In this document: positions 43,155 through 55,144 of the stretch, one piece after another
Layout: each line of letters begins with the position of its first letter
Numbering within the stretch: position 1 is the first letter of the stretch
From: Leucosporidium creatinivorum
Lineage: Eukaryota; Basidiomycota; Microbotryomycetes; Leucosporidiales; Leucosporidiaceae
Length of the DNA stretch: 64,000 bases
Direction: 5' to 3'
NCBI GenBank assembly: GCA_001600635.1
Contig: BCKL01000007.1
Location: forward strand, 1-64,000
Notes under the pieces: model-generated
The model's database searches: none
What the model saw: only the letters and a program-made list of their open reading frames with translations
What the model was told of the DNA's origin: nothing
Translations under genes and position numbers: made by a program

Positions 43155-44421
43155 TTACATGACTGCGAAAGGGGAAGACGAGCGGTCAGCGACGTAATCG
43201 AGGGGGCAGGAGTGGGGAAAAGCGTACTGATGCAGCACGAGTTCTGTGTAGCGTGGATGATAGGGCGAGTGGTCAGCGAGAGCTCGAGCAGCAGAAGCAA
43301 GGCCATCGAGTCGAACGCCGAGAACTCACCTGCTTCTTTGCCGTCTTGTAGAAGGTCTTGGAGCTGCGAGACAGGTTTAACGTGTCAGTCGAAGAGATTC
43401 CAACGCTGTGTATCCACTAGCGGTCACTCACGAAGCGGAAAGGGCAGCAGACTTGTCGACGAGCGAGTCGAGCTTCTCTCCTCGTTCCAGAACCGACTCG
43501 ATGGTCTTGTGCTGTAGAGGTACGACTAGTCAGATCAGTCATCTCGCTGCAGACCATCGCCGAACGCACCAGAATGATCTTGGTCTCGTCGAGCTCCTGC
43601 TGCACCTTCATGATGGTATCGGCCTGCTTGGGGTCCTGATACTTGATCACGTAGTCGTTGAGCTGAGGGAAGTCGCACAAGTACTGCTTGCCCGCCGTCC
43701 TCGACTCCCTCGCCTTCTGCTCCCACACGCCCCTCTGCACCTGAGTCGTGAACTCGTCCAGGATCTTGTTCAGCAGCGAGAAGGCCACGCGGACGGGGTA
43801 GTCCAAATCCGTGACAATGACGCCGGCGAGGTTGTCGGATGAGCGCGAGAAGACGTGCGCGGTGTAGTTGTTCTCCTGAATGGATTGGCGCTGGCCGGCG
43901 GAGGTGCGCTCGGCGACGGTGCGCGAGAAGAAGTTCATGAACTCGGCGATGCTGCGATGGCGCGAGAAGGTCAGCAATAGACCTAAAGCGTTGTATGTAT
44001 CTTGACCATCTCCTCAGCTGCACCTGTACAGCCTCCCGCCGTGCCCGTCCGCCTCGCGAACAAACACGCGCGTGCCTCGTCCAGCAGCCAGCGCACCCGC
44101 TCTCGCCGTTCTGCAGGCTGGCCGGCTACTCTGCTACAGCTGAGCCACTCCCTGCAACGCTACGAGCCTCGTCCTGCTGCTTCCACCTCCTCCGCCTCGC
44201 TCTCTCAAGCGCGTCCCGTGCATCTCCAACAGCTGGCTCATCGTCATCTTCCCCCCTCCTCCCTACACTCGATTGGACATCAGAAAGGACCATCAAACTA
44301 ACCTCGACCTCTGGTAGAACGAGAAGCTGCTCAAATCGGAAGCAGCCGCCACCGCGACGGCTGGGACTCCAGGGTTGTGAGGCTCAACGGCGAGCACTTG
44401 AATCGAGAGGATCTTGACCAT
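43155..44421 (-). CDS. YKT6: R-SNARE Ykt6
   Basis: Longin-domain R-SNARE acting in ER-Golgi, endosomal and vacuolar fusion. Start at 44421 ([20 protein letters not shown]). Longin domain: [65 protein letters not shown] helix: [20 protein letters not shown] then [20 protein letters not shown], with the zero-layer Arg. The C-terminus NSCCIIM is a CaaX-type anchor: Cys for farnesylation and the preceding Cys for palmitoylation, as known for Ykt6. Remarkably, NSCCI comes from a 16-nt exon (43228-43243) and the last residues from an 8-nt coding end (43155-43162), each with good GT-AG borders and AGCTGAC/GCTGAC-like branch sites. No transmembrane segment, as expected. Confidence 0.92.
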
Positions 44422-44882
44422 GGTGAGCGGCAGTAAGGTGTGCTGAGATGTGAAGAGGTGTGCTGGAAGGTCGTATGCGATTATGTGCAGACGACGAGGC
44501 GAGGCGAGCGAGCAGATGAGCGAGAGGGAGGAGGGAGAGTAGTTAGCTCGCGAAATTCAAGACTAGTCGGCCGAGTTAGAAACGACGAGATGTGGAAATT
44601 GGATTTGAAGGCTCGCAGAGCTGCACAGTGACTCAAAGTGTACTCAAGCACCGCCTGAGCAAATTACGGATGACTGCACCTCATCAGGTCGAGCCCGAGA
44701 CCTCAGCTCGGCGTTAGCTTTCGTCGCTCTCTTGCCGGTGTTTGCTCTTCCTCGCGACATACAGCTTCCTCAGAAGAGCTATGGGACACCGATAGCTCTG
44801 CCTCGCCCACTCGACCACATCTGTCACTCTCAGGGTTCTGTCCAACGACTGCAAGTTCCGCCGAGCCCTCTTCTTTGCACTC
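44422..44882. other. Intergenic, no gene seen
   Basis: Promoter of YKT6 and 3' region of the membrane protein gene. No domain was recognised. Confidence 0.4.
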
Positions 44883-46468
44883 TCATCCTCTAGTATAACT
44901 TTGATAAGGCAACTCCCTCACGCTCTCCCCACTCCCATCCCCATTCCAGCTACTCCCTCCACCAGGCGTGGTCAACCTTGTGGGCGGCCTCGGATCCAAG
45001 CCGGCGAAGGGGACCTCCTGGGCAGGGTGCTCGGGAACGGAGTGTAGGTAGCCTTGCGGTGGAAGAGTCGGCGGGTAACGAAGAGAGCTGGGGAGTACGG
45101 ACTCGCTTGGCGAAGGGAGGGCGTCGTAAGCTCCGCTGCTGGCGCTGCCGACCGGTGTCGAGCGAACGCCGAACCCAGCGCCAGAGCCTCTGTACGCTCC
45201 CAGCCCTCCTCCACGAGTATGGTCCCCTCCATCATACACCTCCGGTACACCCACCCTCGGCCCCGTTGACAAAGATCCTCCAGCAGCGCTCATCGCCATC
45301 TGCATCGAGCCGAACCTCGGAGCATCCAAGTCGACCGGCGAAGCAGCCGAGTACCCGCTGGGTGGCCTTCCCGCTGCGATCTTTCCTCTCCACGCCTGGA
45401 TGGGGTGGGAGAAAGAGAGGCTCCTCCTCCTCGCCGCCCCGAAAGCGCCGAGCATCCCTCCTCCCTCGGCCGCCGAAGGAGAGCCAGCTGACGTTGGGCC
45501 TTTCTCTTGACTCCCGGTAGTGGTGGATGACGGTCGACGACGACGGAGGTAGAAGAAGAGAAGGAGGGCAATGGCGGCCGAGAGGGCCACCCCGCCGACC
45601 GTGCAGCCTGCAACGAGCGCGACGTTGGTGCCGCTGGACGTGGACGAGGCGGGAAGAATGGTCGCGCTGGGAGACGTGGAGGAGGATGTCGGGGAAGAGG
45701 TGATGTTTGATGATGAGGAGGATGTGCTTGATGTAGAGGTTCTGCGAGCAGCGATGGAGCGTTCAGTCTCAACTCGGCGAAGCTGGACTTTGAACGATTC
45801 AGCTTACGAGGCGTAAGTGAAGAGCTGAGGCGAGGCAGAGGAAAGACTACTGGCAAGAGCAGCCATTGACGCAGTCGCCAGCTGCCCAGGATTCCGCCGT
45901 AAGCAACCGTCGGTGGATCCTGCGCCGAGCGTCAGCGCGGTGCTCAGCTCGTGAGAAACTCGACTCCTACCTGGCTGCACTGTCTGATAGCCGACGTTGT
46001 AGACGCTTCCATTGTTGTTGTGGATCTCGACGCCTGGGGATTGATGCGGACTTAGCCGAGTTCGTGTTTCTCGGCGCCGAGGTTACAAGCTCACCGAGAG
46101 CTGCTCCAGCAGGGAAGTCACACAGCCACACAAACGAGCCGAGACCACCCGTAAAAACGACAGTGTTGATCTTCTCGGAGAAGTAGCCCTGTGAACTCTG
46201 AGGTCAGCGGTTGTTCTCGCCGAGAGAGGGGTCGCGCTCACGTTGTTCTGGATGTAGACTGTTGAAGACGAGTCAGCTTCATTCATCTTGAGTACGAGCT
46301 TTCAGACTCACTCTGCAGGTTTTCATCGTTGTCGGCCACTGCAAGACAGACAAAAGCTCAGCTCAGCCCTCCGAGGTGTCCCTCCCCGAGCTCACCGCCT
46401 GTACTTGACCAGGTGATGGTAGCATTCTCGCACTGCGTCAGCGTCGGTACACTGATCTGTAGCGACAT
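44883..46468 (-). CDS. Single-pass Ser-rich membrane protein
   Basis: A protein with the layout common in basidiomycete cell-surface proteins. A short extracellular beta domain comes first (ISVPTLTQCENATITWSSTG; VVFTGGLGSFVWLCDFPAGA; VEIHNNNGSVYNVGYQTVQP), then a Ser/Thr linker, one membrane helix (LVAGCTVGGVALSAAIALLL plus FFYLRRRR) and a cytosolic Ser/Gly/Pro-rich tail ending LPYQSYTRG at 44883. The start given (46468, MSLQISV) lacks a signal peptide. An acceptor (CTACAG) at its codon 4 suggests that a true first exon with a signal peptide lies upstream within 46469-46949, but I could not place it. Function unknown; a cell-wall or surface-sensing role is only inferred from layout. Confidence 0.6.
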
Positions 46469-46949
46469 TGTCGAGCAAAAGTGGAGCTGAACGACGGAGC
46501 AGAAAGGCGAAACACTTGCAAGTTCGCCGCCCCGACGAACGGGGAGTCCCTTGGAGGGCGGGGGTGTGTGCGGTGAAATCGGTCGAGAGCTGTGCGTCGG
46601 GTGTGGAAGCGGAAGATGGGTGACGGGAAGCGAGGCGCTCGGTGAAGCTCGGCTTGGATCACTCGGCGTTGAAGGGGCGAGTCTCGGCGGGAGAGAAAAC
46701 CAAGAGCTGCATAGCAATTGTGCTACTTAGATTAGGATAGCTATTCGAGAACAGCAAAGTCAGCTCATCGCCGGTATCTCCAGAATCGCGAGTCGAACTC
46801 ACCTCAGCTACGAGCGCCGAGCGGAAGTCGAGAACGAGCACATCTAAAGCAAGCGAATTGATCCCTCGTCGAGCATCTGTATCATAGGAGCAGATCAAAT
46901 TAGTTCTCCTCCGTCCCGTGACGCTCCGAATGCCGCAAGCTACTCACCT
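46469..46949. other. Intergenic or missing first exon
   Basis: Probably contains the promoter, and perhaps the signal-peptide exon, of the membrane protein gene to the left. No exon could be fixed by frame. Confidence 0.35.
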
Positions 46950-48386
46950 TCACAGCGGCATACGAATCTCCCTCTCAAAGCCATCCTCCTTGCTCGCCCT
47001 CGTCAAATGGAAGCTCTTCTTCGACACATGCGCATCCCACAGCAGCTTGATGTGCGTGATCGTCGTCGTCTGGACCATGGCGATGAGAGCAGCGAGCGCG
47101 GGACAGTCGACGATGGCGCGCCAGGTCGACTCGAACTTGAGGAGCTGCTTGGGAGGTTCATCGGGGGTCCAGGGGCCGAGGATGAGCTGCTCGAGGTCGG
47201 GGAAGCACTGGAGGAAGGCGTTGAAGAGCTCGAGGCGGGCCGGGTTCTGTGTAAAGCGAAGTTAGCTCGGCGAGCGAGTGTGGCTCGGGCAGAGGAGGGG
47301 CGACGGGGACGGACCTTGTTGCTGAGCGTGAACGGGTGAGCTTGAGCTCCTGCGAAGAGCTTGACGGACTGGACCGAAGGTAGCGAGAAGGAGAAATCTT
47401 GGGTGGTGTAGCCTTTGAACAAGCCAGTGTCGAGGAGGACCAAAGCGCGGAGGTCGGTGAATCGCAGAGACTCGAGAAAGTGAAGGATGCTGCCCTTGCG
47501 TTGCTGTTCTCCGGCGTTATGAATGTCGGCAAATGAGACTTCGTCCAGCTCGAGCGTGCGAAGGGGAAGCTTCTGCGACAGCGGCGCCGAATCGATGAGC
47601 CCTGCGACCGACACCTGTTGAGGAAGGACTCACCTGCAGGCCGTTCAGCGCGCTTCCGAGCACGATCTTGTCGGCGATAGCGTCGAGAACTTCCGGCTCG
47701 TAGCTTCCCGTCAGCTTGAGTGTGGCGAGAGTCAAGATGCACCCTTCGACGCCGACGATTCCCACGCCGTTGGCGAGGCATTCCAGCTGCTCCAGCGCGG
47801 GAGATTCCCTGAAGAGAGTTCTAGCGGTGGTCAAGTCCGTCTTGAAGCGCTGCAGCCTCGGGAGCTGAGTGGAAAACGAGTACTGCCTGTCTTCGAAGTC
47901 GCCGTATCCGAAAAGCTCGAAAGATCGCAAGGAGGGGAGTCGCGAGATGGCCTTCGTCAGGTAGCTCGGGACGACCATCGCTTTCTGGTCGTCCATCGGC
48001 AGCTCGCGGAGGACGAGGGTCGTCACGTTGAATAAGAGAGGGAAGACGGCAGCGCCGAGGTAGGAAGGGGGGTCAGGAGGATAGTAGGTGAGTTCGGTGA
48101 GGGAGGAGCACATAGGCTCTTGGGTGAGACAGGCCATTCTGCGGTCGTGCATCTAGGTCCAGACGGTCTTGCGGCGCCAGACGACGGCATTGACGACTCG
48201 GTAGAGGTGGCGGTTCAGGAAGCGAAGAGCGGAGGCGACTCCGTCGTCTTCCTCGGCGATCATGACAAGGAGCTCGGGCTTGAGGTCGAGGAAGGTCGTC
48301 GGAGGCTTTGGCTCAGCCTGGAGGCTCGATTCTGCATAACCGACGAGGTCAGTGGAAGACTCGCTGGGAGAGGCTGTAGGTAGCAC
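46950..48386 (-). pseudogene. F-box/leucine-rich-like protein gene with stop
   Basis: The reading frame resembles basidiomycete F-box/LRR proteins. An F-box-like start (FLDLKPELLVMIAEEDDGVA, then LRFLNRHLYRVVNAVVWRRK) is followed by leucine-rich segments: FPLLFNVTTLVLRELPMDDQ, SRLPSLRSFELFGYGDFEDR, LRTLELDEVSFADIHNAGEQ, FTDLRALVLLDTGLFKGYTT, FPDLEQLILGPWTPDEPPKQ. The end is at a TGA at 46952-46950. Right after TVWT the frame meets TAG (48155-48153) and then continues for about 200 clean residues. The 5' exon ending PVKKRRKPN near 48392 does not join in frame through the visible splice sites. The gene is thus damaged, or the sequence has errors. If functional it would be a substrate adaptor of an SCF ubiquitin ligase; that is inference. 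Confidence 0.55.
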
Positions 48387-48740
48387 TTACGGATTGGGCT
48401 TCCTGCGCTTCTTGACAGGGCTGTCAGCAGCTCCTCCAGCAGCTCCTGAAGCGCCTCCGCCTTGAGCTGCACCCGAACGATGCTGCATGATCTGGCGACG
48501 CGACTCTTCGAGGTGTTCCGTAGGATGAGCTGAATTTGTAGGTCACTAGGGCTCCCAAGAAGCTGTCGATTAAAAGCTGTACGAGAGTCGAGAAGCGAGC
48601 GACGCGTGGATGGCAGGAGGAAGAGCTGCGATTCAGCTCGCAACGCGCTTTGCCCTCCCTCCAAATCGCTCGTGCACCTCATCAGCTCGTTTCGCCTGCT
48701 CTCGACTAGCGTACAAGGCTACATCTCCCACTACCCACCC
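48387..48740. other. Divergent promoter, F-box-like gene and CTF18
   Basis: Head-to-head spacer. It may include a first exon of the F-box-like gene (MQHRSGAAQGGGASGAAGG, about 48490-48392). No other gene was recognised. Confidence 0.4.
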
Positions 48741-51700
48741 ATGGAGGCGCCTCTCTCACCGTCACGCCGAGGCAACGCCCTCCCAGTCGCGCCAACTCCT
48801 CGCAAGCGGATCGTTTTCGAAGAGGACGACGACTTCTTCGCCGCTGCAGCGCTAGCGGAAGCAGAGGATGCTGAAGCTGAGCAGGAGCAGCATCAGCCCG
48901 AAGAACAGCCGCCTCCATCGTCGTCGCCGGTGAAGGAACGCGTCCCCGTCGCGTCGACTTCATTCGCTGCAATTCCCAGGACTACGCCTGCAGCCCTTGA
49001 GCGTGAGGATACAGAGGTTATCAGCAGGCCAGGCGTGAAAGAAGGCAAGAGGAGGATTGTACTGGAAGCTGAGGACGGCTTTGGCGACGGGATGGACTTT
49101 GAAGGTGCGCAGAAGCGTGCTGTAGTCGATGACCGAGCTCGTACTGACCGCAATGATCTGTATAGAAGAGCTGCCTGCACCTCGCCCTGCTCCCTCGACT
49201 TCTCGCGCCTCCCTCCCGACTCGCGATTTCTCGGCGCGCTTCAACAACCTCCCCGGACTCAACCTCAACCTCCGTCCAGGCGAGTTCGAAGCTGCTCCCA
49301 TCACCGCTACAACACTCGATGGACGGAAGATCACGTTCCCTCGACGCAAGAAGCTTGAAACTTGGAAAGATTCGGCGGCTCAGAAGGTGAGCACGGCTCG
49401 CTACCCCTCCGCCGAGCTAGCTGCTGACTCGGCGCTCTACTCGCAGAAGGAGGACTCGGTCGCGCTCGCTAAGCTGGCCGGCTCGATGCTCGAGGTACCG
49501 TATGGTCGCATGGTCGAGGAGATCGCGAGCGCAACGCTGCTCGCCAAGAAGCAAGCTCTCGCTGATGCGTGAGCCTGCCCTTCTCGGTTTCCCATGGACC
49601 CGATCCTCGAGTCTGACACCCATCTACACAGCACGAACTCCGCAATGGACGAAGACGCTCCGCAAGATCCTGCCGGCGCCGATGGTACCCTCTGGACTGA
49701 CCGCTACCGACCGAAGCGCTTCACCGACTTGCTCGGCGATGAGGTGAGTTGACCTCGCCTCGATCATTCTAGCTCGAGTCGCTCACCTTCCCATCTCACA
49801 GCGCGTACATCGCTCAGCCCTCCTCTGGCTCAAGGAGTGGGACCAGTGCGTGTTCAAGGGCGCCAACTCGAAGACTTCGGGAGCGGCGGCCGAGCTCAAG
49901 CGCGAGCGACGGAAGAAGCGAGCGAGGGATGGCAAGTTTGACGTCACGCCAGAAGCTGGAGAGGGAGAGCAGGTGAGCTCTTGGTGCTGTACGATGTCGT
50001 TGCGAAGCTGACGAGACTTCGCGTGCAGGCTGCCGACCCTTTCGGCCGACCACAAGAGAAGGTACGATCTCTCTCGGACCCTGACCCTACATCTCGTTGA
50101 CCTTGCTCACTCGACACCACAGATCCTTCTCCTCTGTGGCCCACCAGGACTCGGCAAGACGACGCTCGCCTACGTTCTCGCCCGCCAAGCCGGCTACCAG
50201 GTCCTCGAGGTCAACGCCTCCGACGACCGCACTGGCAAGGTCGTCGAGGACCGCATTCGCAATGCTTTGGAAAGTCGCGCGCTCACGATGGATGGTGGGA
50301 TGGCGGGCAACAAGCCGACGTGTGTTGTGGTTGATGAGGTGGATGGAGCGGGAGGTGGAGGAGAGTCGGTGAGTGGACTCGAGGGGAGCTGAAAGGTGCG
50401 GCCGCTGATCGCTCTCACTTCGTAAAGAGCTTTGTTCGTACTCTCGTCAAGCTGGTGACTGAGGGAAGCTCGACCAGGAAATACAAGGGTACGTCGGTCG
50501 CCTTCGTTTTTTGCTCGGCGATCAAGCTGACGGACTTCGTCGCGCAGGCAAGGGAAAGAAGGACCGACCACTTCTCCGACCCATCATCTGCATCTGCAAC
50601 GACCTGTACGCTACGTCGATGCTCATCACCGAGACTCGGCTGACCCGCTCCTTTGACAGCTACGCCCCCGTCCTTCGACCTCTACGACCGCTCGCCAAGA
50701 TTGTTCGCTTCAGCCCACCGACCAACGCCATGCTCGTCTCCCGTCTCAAGAACATCTGCACGGAAGAAGGACTCGGTGCGGATGCCAAGAACTTGACGAT
50801 GCTCGCCGAAGTCGCTGAGGGCGATCTTCGCAGCTGCTTAAACACGCTGCAGGTGAGCTAGGGCTCCTCGCTCTGCTTCTCATCCGCCAGAACTGACTCA
50901 TGCGTCTGTCCACAGTTCATCAAGCGCAAGAGCACTGTCGTCGACGAGGCGGCCATTCGCTCTACCGTGGTCGGCCTCAAGGACACCGGCACCTCCTCAA
51001 CGCAGGTCATCGACCGTCTCTTCAAGAAGCCTCCTCGCAAGAAGGGTGGAGGAGGCAGCGACGACCGCTTCGTCAACCGCATCGTTCGCGATGTGCAGAC
51101 TTGCGGCGAGTACGAGAAGATCTCGCAAGGTGCGCCGAGTCGATCCTTCTCGCTATTCACGATCGCTGGCTGAACTTCGGACCCACAGGCTGCTTCGAAA
51201 ACTACCTCGGCGCCCGCCAGCTTACCGACACCTGGCCGAGGATCCTCGAGGCGACCGACTGGCTCTTCCTCTACGACCGTCTCGATGGCCGCCTGCGCTC
51301 CGACAGGGACTACGAGCTGCTCGCCTATGTCCCCTACGCCTTCGTGCCCTGGTACAAGCTCTTCAGTAGCCATACTCAAGCGCCCATGGAGTTCCCCAAG
51401 TCGGATTACGAGGTGAGCTTCTCGCAGGACCAGCTTCACCGAGCGCGAGGACTGATCGGAGCTCCTCTCCTGCAGGCCTACCTCAAGCGTGTCGCGCACC
51501 AGGAGATCGTCCAGACTTTCACCGCGACCATGCCCCACGCTCTCAAGACCCTCTTCACTGGTCCCAACATCGTCGCCGAGCTGCTGCCCATGCTCAACCG
51601 TATCATCGCTCCCGATCTCAAGCCGGTAAGTTCCACGGCTGCCTGCTGTCCTCTTTCGTGCTTGCTGACCCTGCTCTCCCGCTCGCAGGTCAACAGCCAG

Positions 51701-52372
51701 CTCATCAAGGCCGAAGAACGCGCCGTAATGCTCAAGCTCATCTCGACCATGCTCGGCATGAAGCTCTCCTTCGTGCAAGACAAAAACGAGGATGGCCAGC
51801 TAACGTACAAGTTGGATCCGTGAGTCTGCTCCAACTATCCTTGTGCGCGAGAAGCGCACGCTGATCATCCTTCGCCGCCCTCAGTCCCATCGACGTCTTC
51901 ATCCACTTTGATGGCAAGCGTGCCAGCGACATGGCTCCTTCTCGTTACGCTGTTCGACATCTCATCACTCGCGAGGTTCGTCCTCACTCGGTTTGATCTT
52001 GACGGCCTGCTCGCTGACACTCTCGGCGCGCAGATGGAAGCCGAGGAGATCCGTCGTTCCCAAGGCGAAGGCGTCACGCACAACGCTTCCGACATTATCG
52101 CCGCCTACAACCTGTGCGTTCTCCTGTCTCCTCCCTACCGCTCCTCTCGCTGACCCTCTATCTCAACCCACAGCAAACCCGTCCAAGCGAAAGCCGAAGT
52201 CAAAGAAGCGATCGACTTCTTCGGCCGAGCCATCATCGCCAAGCCTCTCTCGACTCAAGAAGCAGCTGCTCTTCCCGCGATGCCTCCGGCGCAGAAGGCG
52301 GTGTATAGGTGGCATGAGGGCTTCTCGAATGCAGTCAAGGTGACCAAGAAGGTCGCGGATTTCCTAGTGTAG
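48741..52372 (+). CDS. CTF18: Ctf18, alternative clamp-loader large subunit
   Basis: AAA+ large subunit of the Ctf18-RFC clamp loader, which loads PCNA in sister-chromatid cohesion and the replication checkpoint. Start at 48741 (MEAPLSPSRRGNALPVAPTP). The N-terminal part is acidic and disordered, with DRYRPKRFTDLLGDE (about 49697) before the AAA+ core. Walker A is LLLCGPPGLGKTTLAYVLAR (about 50123-50182), then VLEVNASDDRTG. Walker B is CVVVDEVDG, and sensor 1 lies in LLRPIICICNDLYA. Sensor 2 and the lid follow (EVAEGDLRSCLNTLQ), then the Ctf18-specific C-terminal half (GCFENYLGARQLTDTWPRIL; YDRLDGRLRSDRDYELLAYV; ASDMAPSRYAVRHLITRE) and RWHEGFSNAVKVTKKVADFL to a TAG at 52370-52372. About a dozen exons; complete. 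Confidence 0.92.
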
Positions 52373-52793
52373 AGGGCGGGTGAGCGTGTAGCTTGAGGTT
52401 GGGGGACGAAGTGCTGTAGCGTGGTGTGTTTATGTGCTTGTAAGATCAACCTTATCCCTAGCCACTTCTCGTCGGTTGAGTAGAGGACTCGCGAGTCCAT
52501 TCAGCCCGCTCGCGAGTTCAGGTCTTTCTTCGTCAGGACTCTCGGTTTGTTGTGCAAGGAGTGCACTACTTTTCAAAGCATGACTATCGGTCTCCGACTC
52601 GTCACATATAAGATGGCGGGTCAGTCGTATTGTCTGTCATCGGGAAGCTATCCAAAGCCGAGTTGGCGCCGAGATGAGCTTGAACGGACTCGTGAGCTAC
52701 TTGGGCTGGGACCTGTCGAGGTGAACAAGGCTCAGTCAGCTTCTACTCATCGTTTCTACTCCAGCGAAGCCTTCAGACTCTCGTCGAGAGAGC
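52373..52793. other. Tail-to-tail spacer
   Basis: Between the ends of CTF18 and a small minus-strand gene. No gene or RNA was recognised. Confidence 0.4.
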
Positions 52794-53197
52794 TTACGCC
52801 GCGCTGTCGCCGACGAGCAGGGCGTGAAGAGTCGCTTCGATGGCCTCGAGGCGCGAGTTGGTCGCCTCCTTGAAGCTCGCGTACTCGAGCTTGAGGGTTT
52901 TGAGGCTCTCGGCGGCGGTACTCTCGGTAGGGCTAGCCTCGCCGGCTGCGAAAGGTCGAGAGGAGGAAGAAGGTCAGCTTCCTCGGCGACAACCTAGGAG
53001 AGCGAGGACTGACCGGGAACGGGATCCTTGTCGATCTCCAGAGTCTCTGAACCCTCGTTGAGGCGAAGAGGAGGAGTGGAACTCGTAGAACGCCCTGGGG
53101 AGTTTAAAGTCAGCAGCGAGAGATGAAGCCGAGCAAGCGGCTCACCAATAGGCGTTTCGAGGCCGGAACGACGACGGAGCTCTGCAATGCTGTCCAT
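52794..53197 (-). CDS. Small coiled-coil protein
   Basis: Three exons join in frame to about 94 residues. Start at 53197 (MDSIAELRRRSGLETPIG), then RSTSSTPPLRLNEGSETLEI, then a predicted coiled coil (ESLKTLKLEYASFKEATNSR, LEAIEATLHALLVGDSAA) and a TAA at 52796-52794. Phases match across both introns and both have AGCTGAC-like branch sites. The family is not recognised. The acidic linker and single helix suggest a small subunit or adaptor. Confidence 0.55.
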
Positions 53198-53510
53198 TGT
53201 ACGTTTCTTCCTTGGCTGGGGTCGCTGAGGTGAAGAGACGAAAGCTGAGGGATGAGGGAAGAGTGAACGAGATGAGAGCTCGGCGACGGCCGACTTGAGC
53301 TCGGCCAGGGGCTCACTGGTCATAGAGCTAGCGACAACGCTATAGAGAGCTCGAACAATTATCAAGTGTATCTTCAGTACACTCGCTGCTCCTCTCCAGC
53401 CTCTCGCTGCTTTACAGCGCGTGCCCGCCTTCGCATGTGAGGCGCTTTCAGCTCTTCGATTCTACCGCTACCTCGTCGACCGTCTCACCTCAACTCGTTG
53501 GCCAGCTCGA
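53198..53510. other. Divergent promoter spacer
   Basis: Head-to-head between the small coiled-coil gene and the next plus-strand gene. No gene is seen. Confidence 0.4.
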
Positions 53511-54316
53511 ATGCCCTCTACACAATATCATCTACCGCCTTCACCCCTCGGCGGTCGACTCACACGGCCCGTCCTCTCGCCGCTCGACACAGAAGCCCTA
53601 GACTCGAGCTCGAACAAGCATCCTACCGCGCCTCTCAAGCACTGGCCTGCTAGCAACGACTACGTCGATTCTCCTACAGTGGCCTCGCCCGCCGTTGCCT
53701 CGTCTCAATCGCACTCGCATAGCCACGACGCTCGCGCCCTCAAGCCGGAGAGCTCAGCTACGGCCGTCATCTTCAACAAGCTCGAAGATATCAAGCAGCT
53801 GCAGGAGAACATTGCACTCGACCATGCGCGACTAGAAAAGGTCGGGACTGGCAGCGACTGGGCCGAGTGGAGGGCGGCCAAGGAGGATGAGGGGGAGAGC
53901 GCAACGGTCGGAGCGCCTGGGAGGAGCAAGGAGGAGAAGGACAAGAGCAGCAAGAGCTACGAGAGCATGGCGGAGGAGTTTCAGCAGCGCCAGGAAGGCA
54001 TCGAGGGCATCATGGACAAGGTGCGTCGCTAGTCTCCTTCAGGCGCTCGGACTGCAGGCTGTAGCGAGGCTGCTGTGCAGCTCATGCTGACTCTTACTCA
54101 ATGCAGCTTTCGCTACTCTCCACCGCTCTGAAAGAGTTCCACACCCTCCCCTCCCCTTCTCTCTTCTCCGACGGCCGACCATCGCACGGACCTCCTCGCT
54201 CTCGCGCGGCCGCCAAAGCTGCCACCGCTTCGGGAGTCTACGACGCCAAAGCGCGTGCCCCCTCGGCTGCTTCCACGCCTCTGCGACCGAGTCGGGACCG
54301 CCAGATCAGCGAGTGA
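53511..54316 (+). CDS. Coiled-coil protein, unknown function
   Basis: Two exons (53511-54019 and about 54107-54316) give about 240 residues. The N-terminus is Ser/Pro/His-rich and disordered (MPSTQYHLPPSPLGGRLTRP). Two helical segments follow: AVIFNKLEDIKQLQENIALD with HARLEKVG, and SMAEEFQQRQEGIEGIMDKL running into SLLSTALKEFHTLPSPSLF across the intron. The tail is Ala/Arg/Ser-rich and ends RPSRDRQISE before a TGA. The pattern of short helices resembles fungal scaffold or cell-polarity adaptors, but no family was recognised. The start at 53511 was preferred to an upstream in-frame ATG at 53421 because the extra residues look like 5'UTR. Confidence 0.6.
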
Positions 54317-54552
54317 GCAGCCTCGGCTTGAGCGTGAGCGGGTTCGGAGTTGGAGAGGGTGAGTCTATCTGCTCATTTTCGCACGCTGTTACCTCGCGGC
54401 TCATCGGCTCTGCCTTGCAGATCACCCACAAGCCACCGCGCTCCCCTCGCCCTCCTCCTCCGCACGCGTCGGCGCAGCGTCCTGCTCGCGCAGCTTCCCC
54501 CCTTCCGCGTCAACTCGTTGCACGACGCCCTTCCACCTCCACCACCAACGAT

Positions 54553-55144
54553 ATGAACCAAGGATCCGACTCAAACCAGAGCAACAACGACCCACAGCAA
54601 CAGCAGCCGCAAGACCAGTCCAGCACATCCGCTTCATCCTCGGCGCGCTGACATGCAACGCAGTCATCCTCCTCCTCGTCTTCTTCGAGCTCTAGCTCCT
54701 CCTCCCTCAGCGGATCATACATCGCCGCCATTGTCCTCGTCACCCTCGTTGTCGTCGCCCTCGTCGCCTTTGGCTGCTGTAAAGCTCGGAGGCGGAGAGC
54801 TGTCGTCAAGCGGGCAGAGGAGCAGGACGAGCAGACGAGTGAGCAGGGAGTGGAGGAAAGATCGATGGTCACGCCGTTCGACTGGAGTATGATGCGGCAA
54901 CTTGGGCGAGGGAGAGGGAGAGCAGGTGGAGCGTTTGGGGGCGCCGAGTTGGGAGTGGTGAGGTCTGGCACGATGCCGGCAGATGGTGAGGAGCAGTTGC
55001 CGAGTTATGGTGAGTGTGGTGTTGCATGCCTTTGTGCGCTCGCTTCTCTCCGATGACTGACCTCTCTCCGACTTCGCAGAACAAGCTACCGCCGGTCGAG
55101 CACGAACAATTGCTGGCGATGAGGGCAGGCGAGGGATACTGTAA
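54553..55144 (+). CDS. Single-pass membrane protein, 5' end uncertain
   Basis: Exons join as MNQGSDSNQSNNDPQQQQPQ (start 54553), an intron with CTGACATG-type branch and GCAG acceptor (about 54662), a Ser stretch, then a clear membrane helix (SYIAAIVLVTLVVVALVAFG, then CC) followed by KARRRRAVVKRAEEQDE on the cytosolic side. The tail contains RGRGRAGGAFGGAELG and ends LPSYEQATAGRARTIAGDEG, with a TAA at 55142-55144. The PSYE motif could recruit WW-domain ligases, which is inference. A signal peptide exon may lie upstream at about 54320-54550 but was not fixed. Family unknown; the layout is like that of the protein at 44883-46468. Confidence 0.5.
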
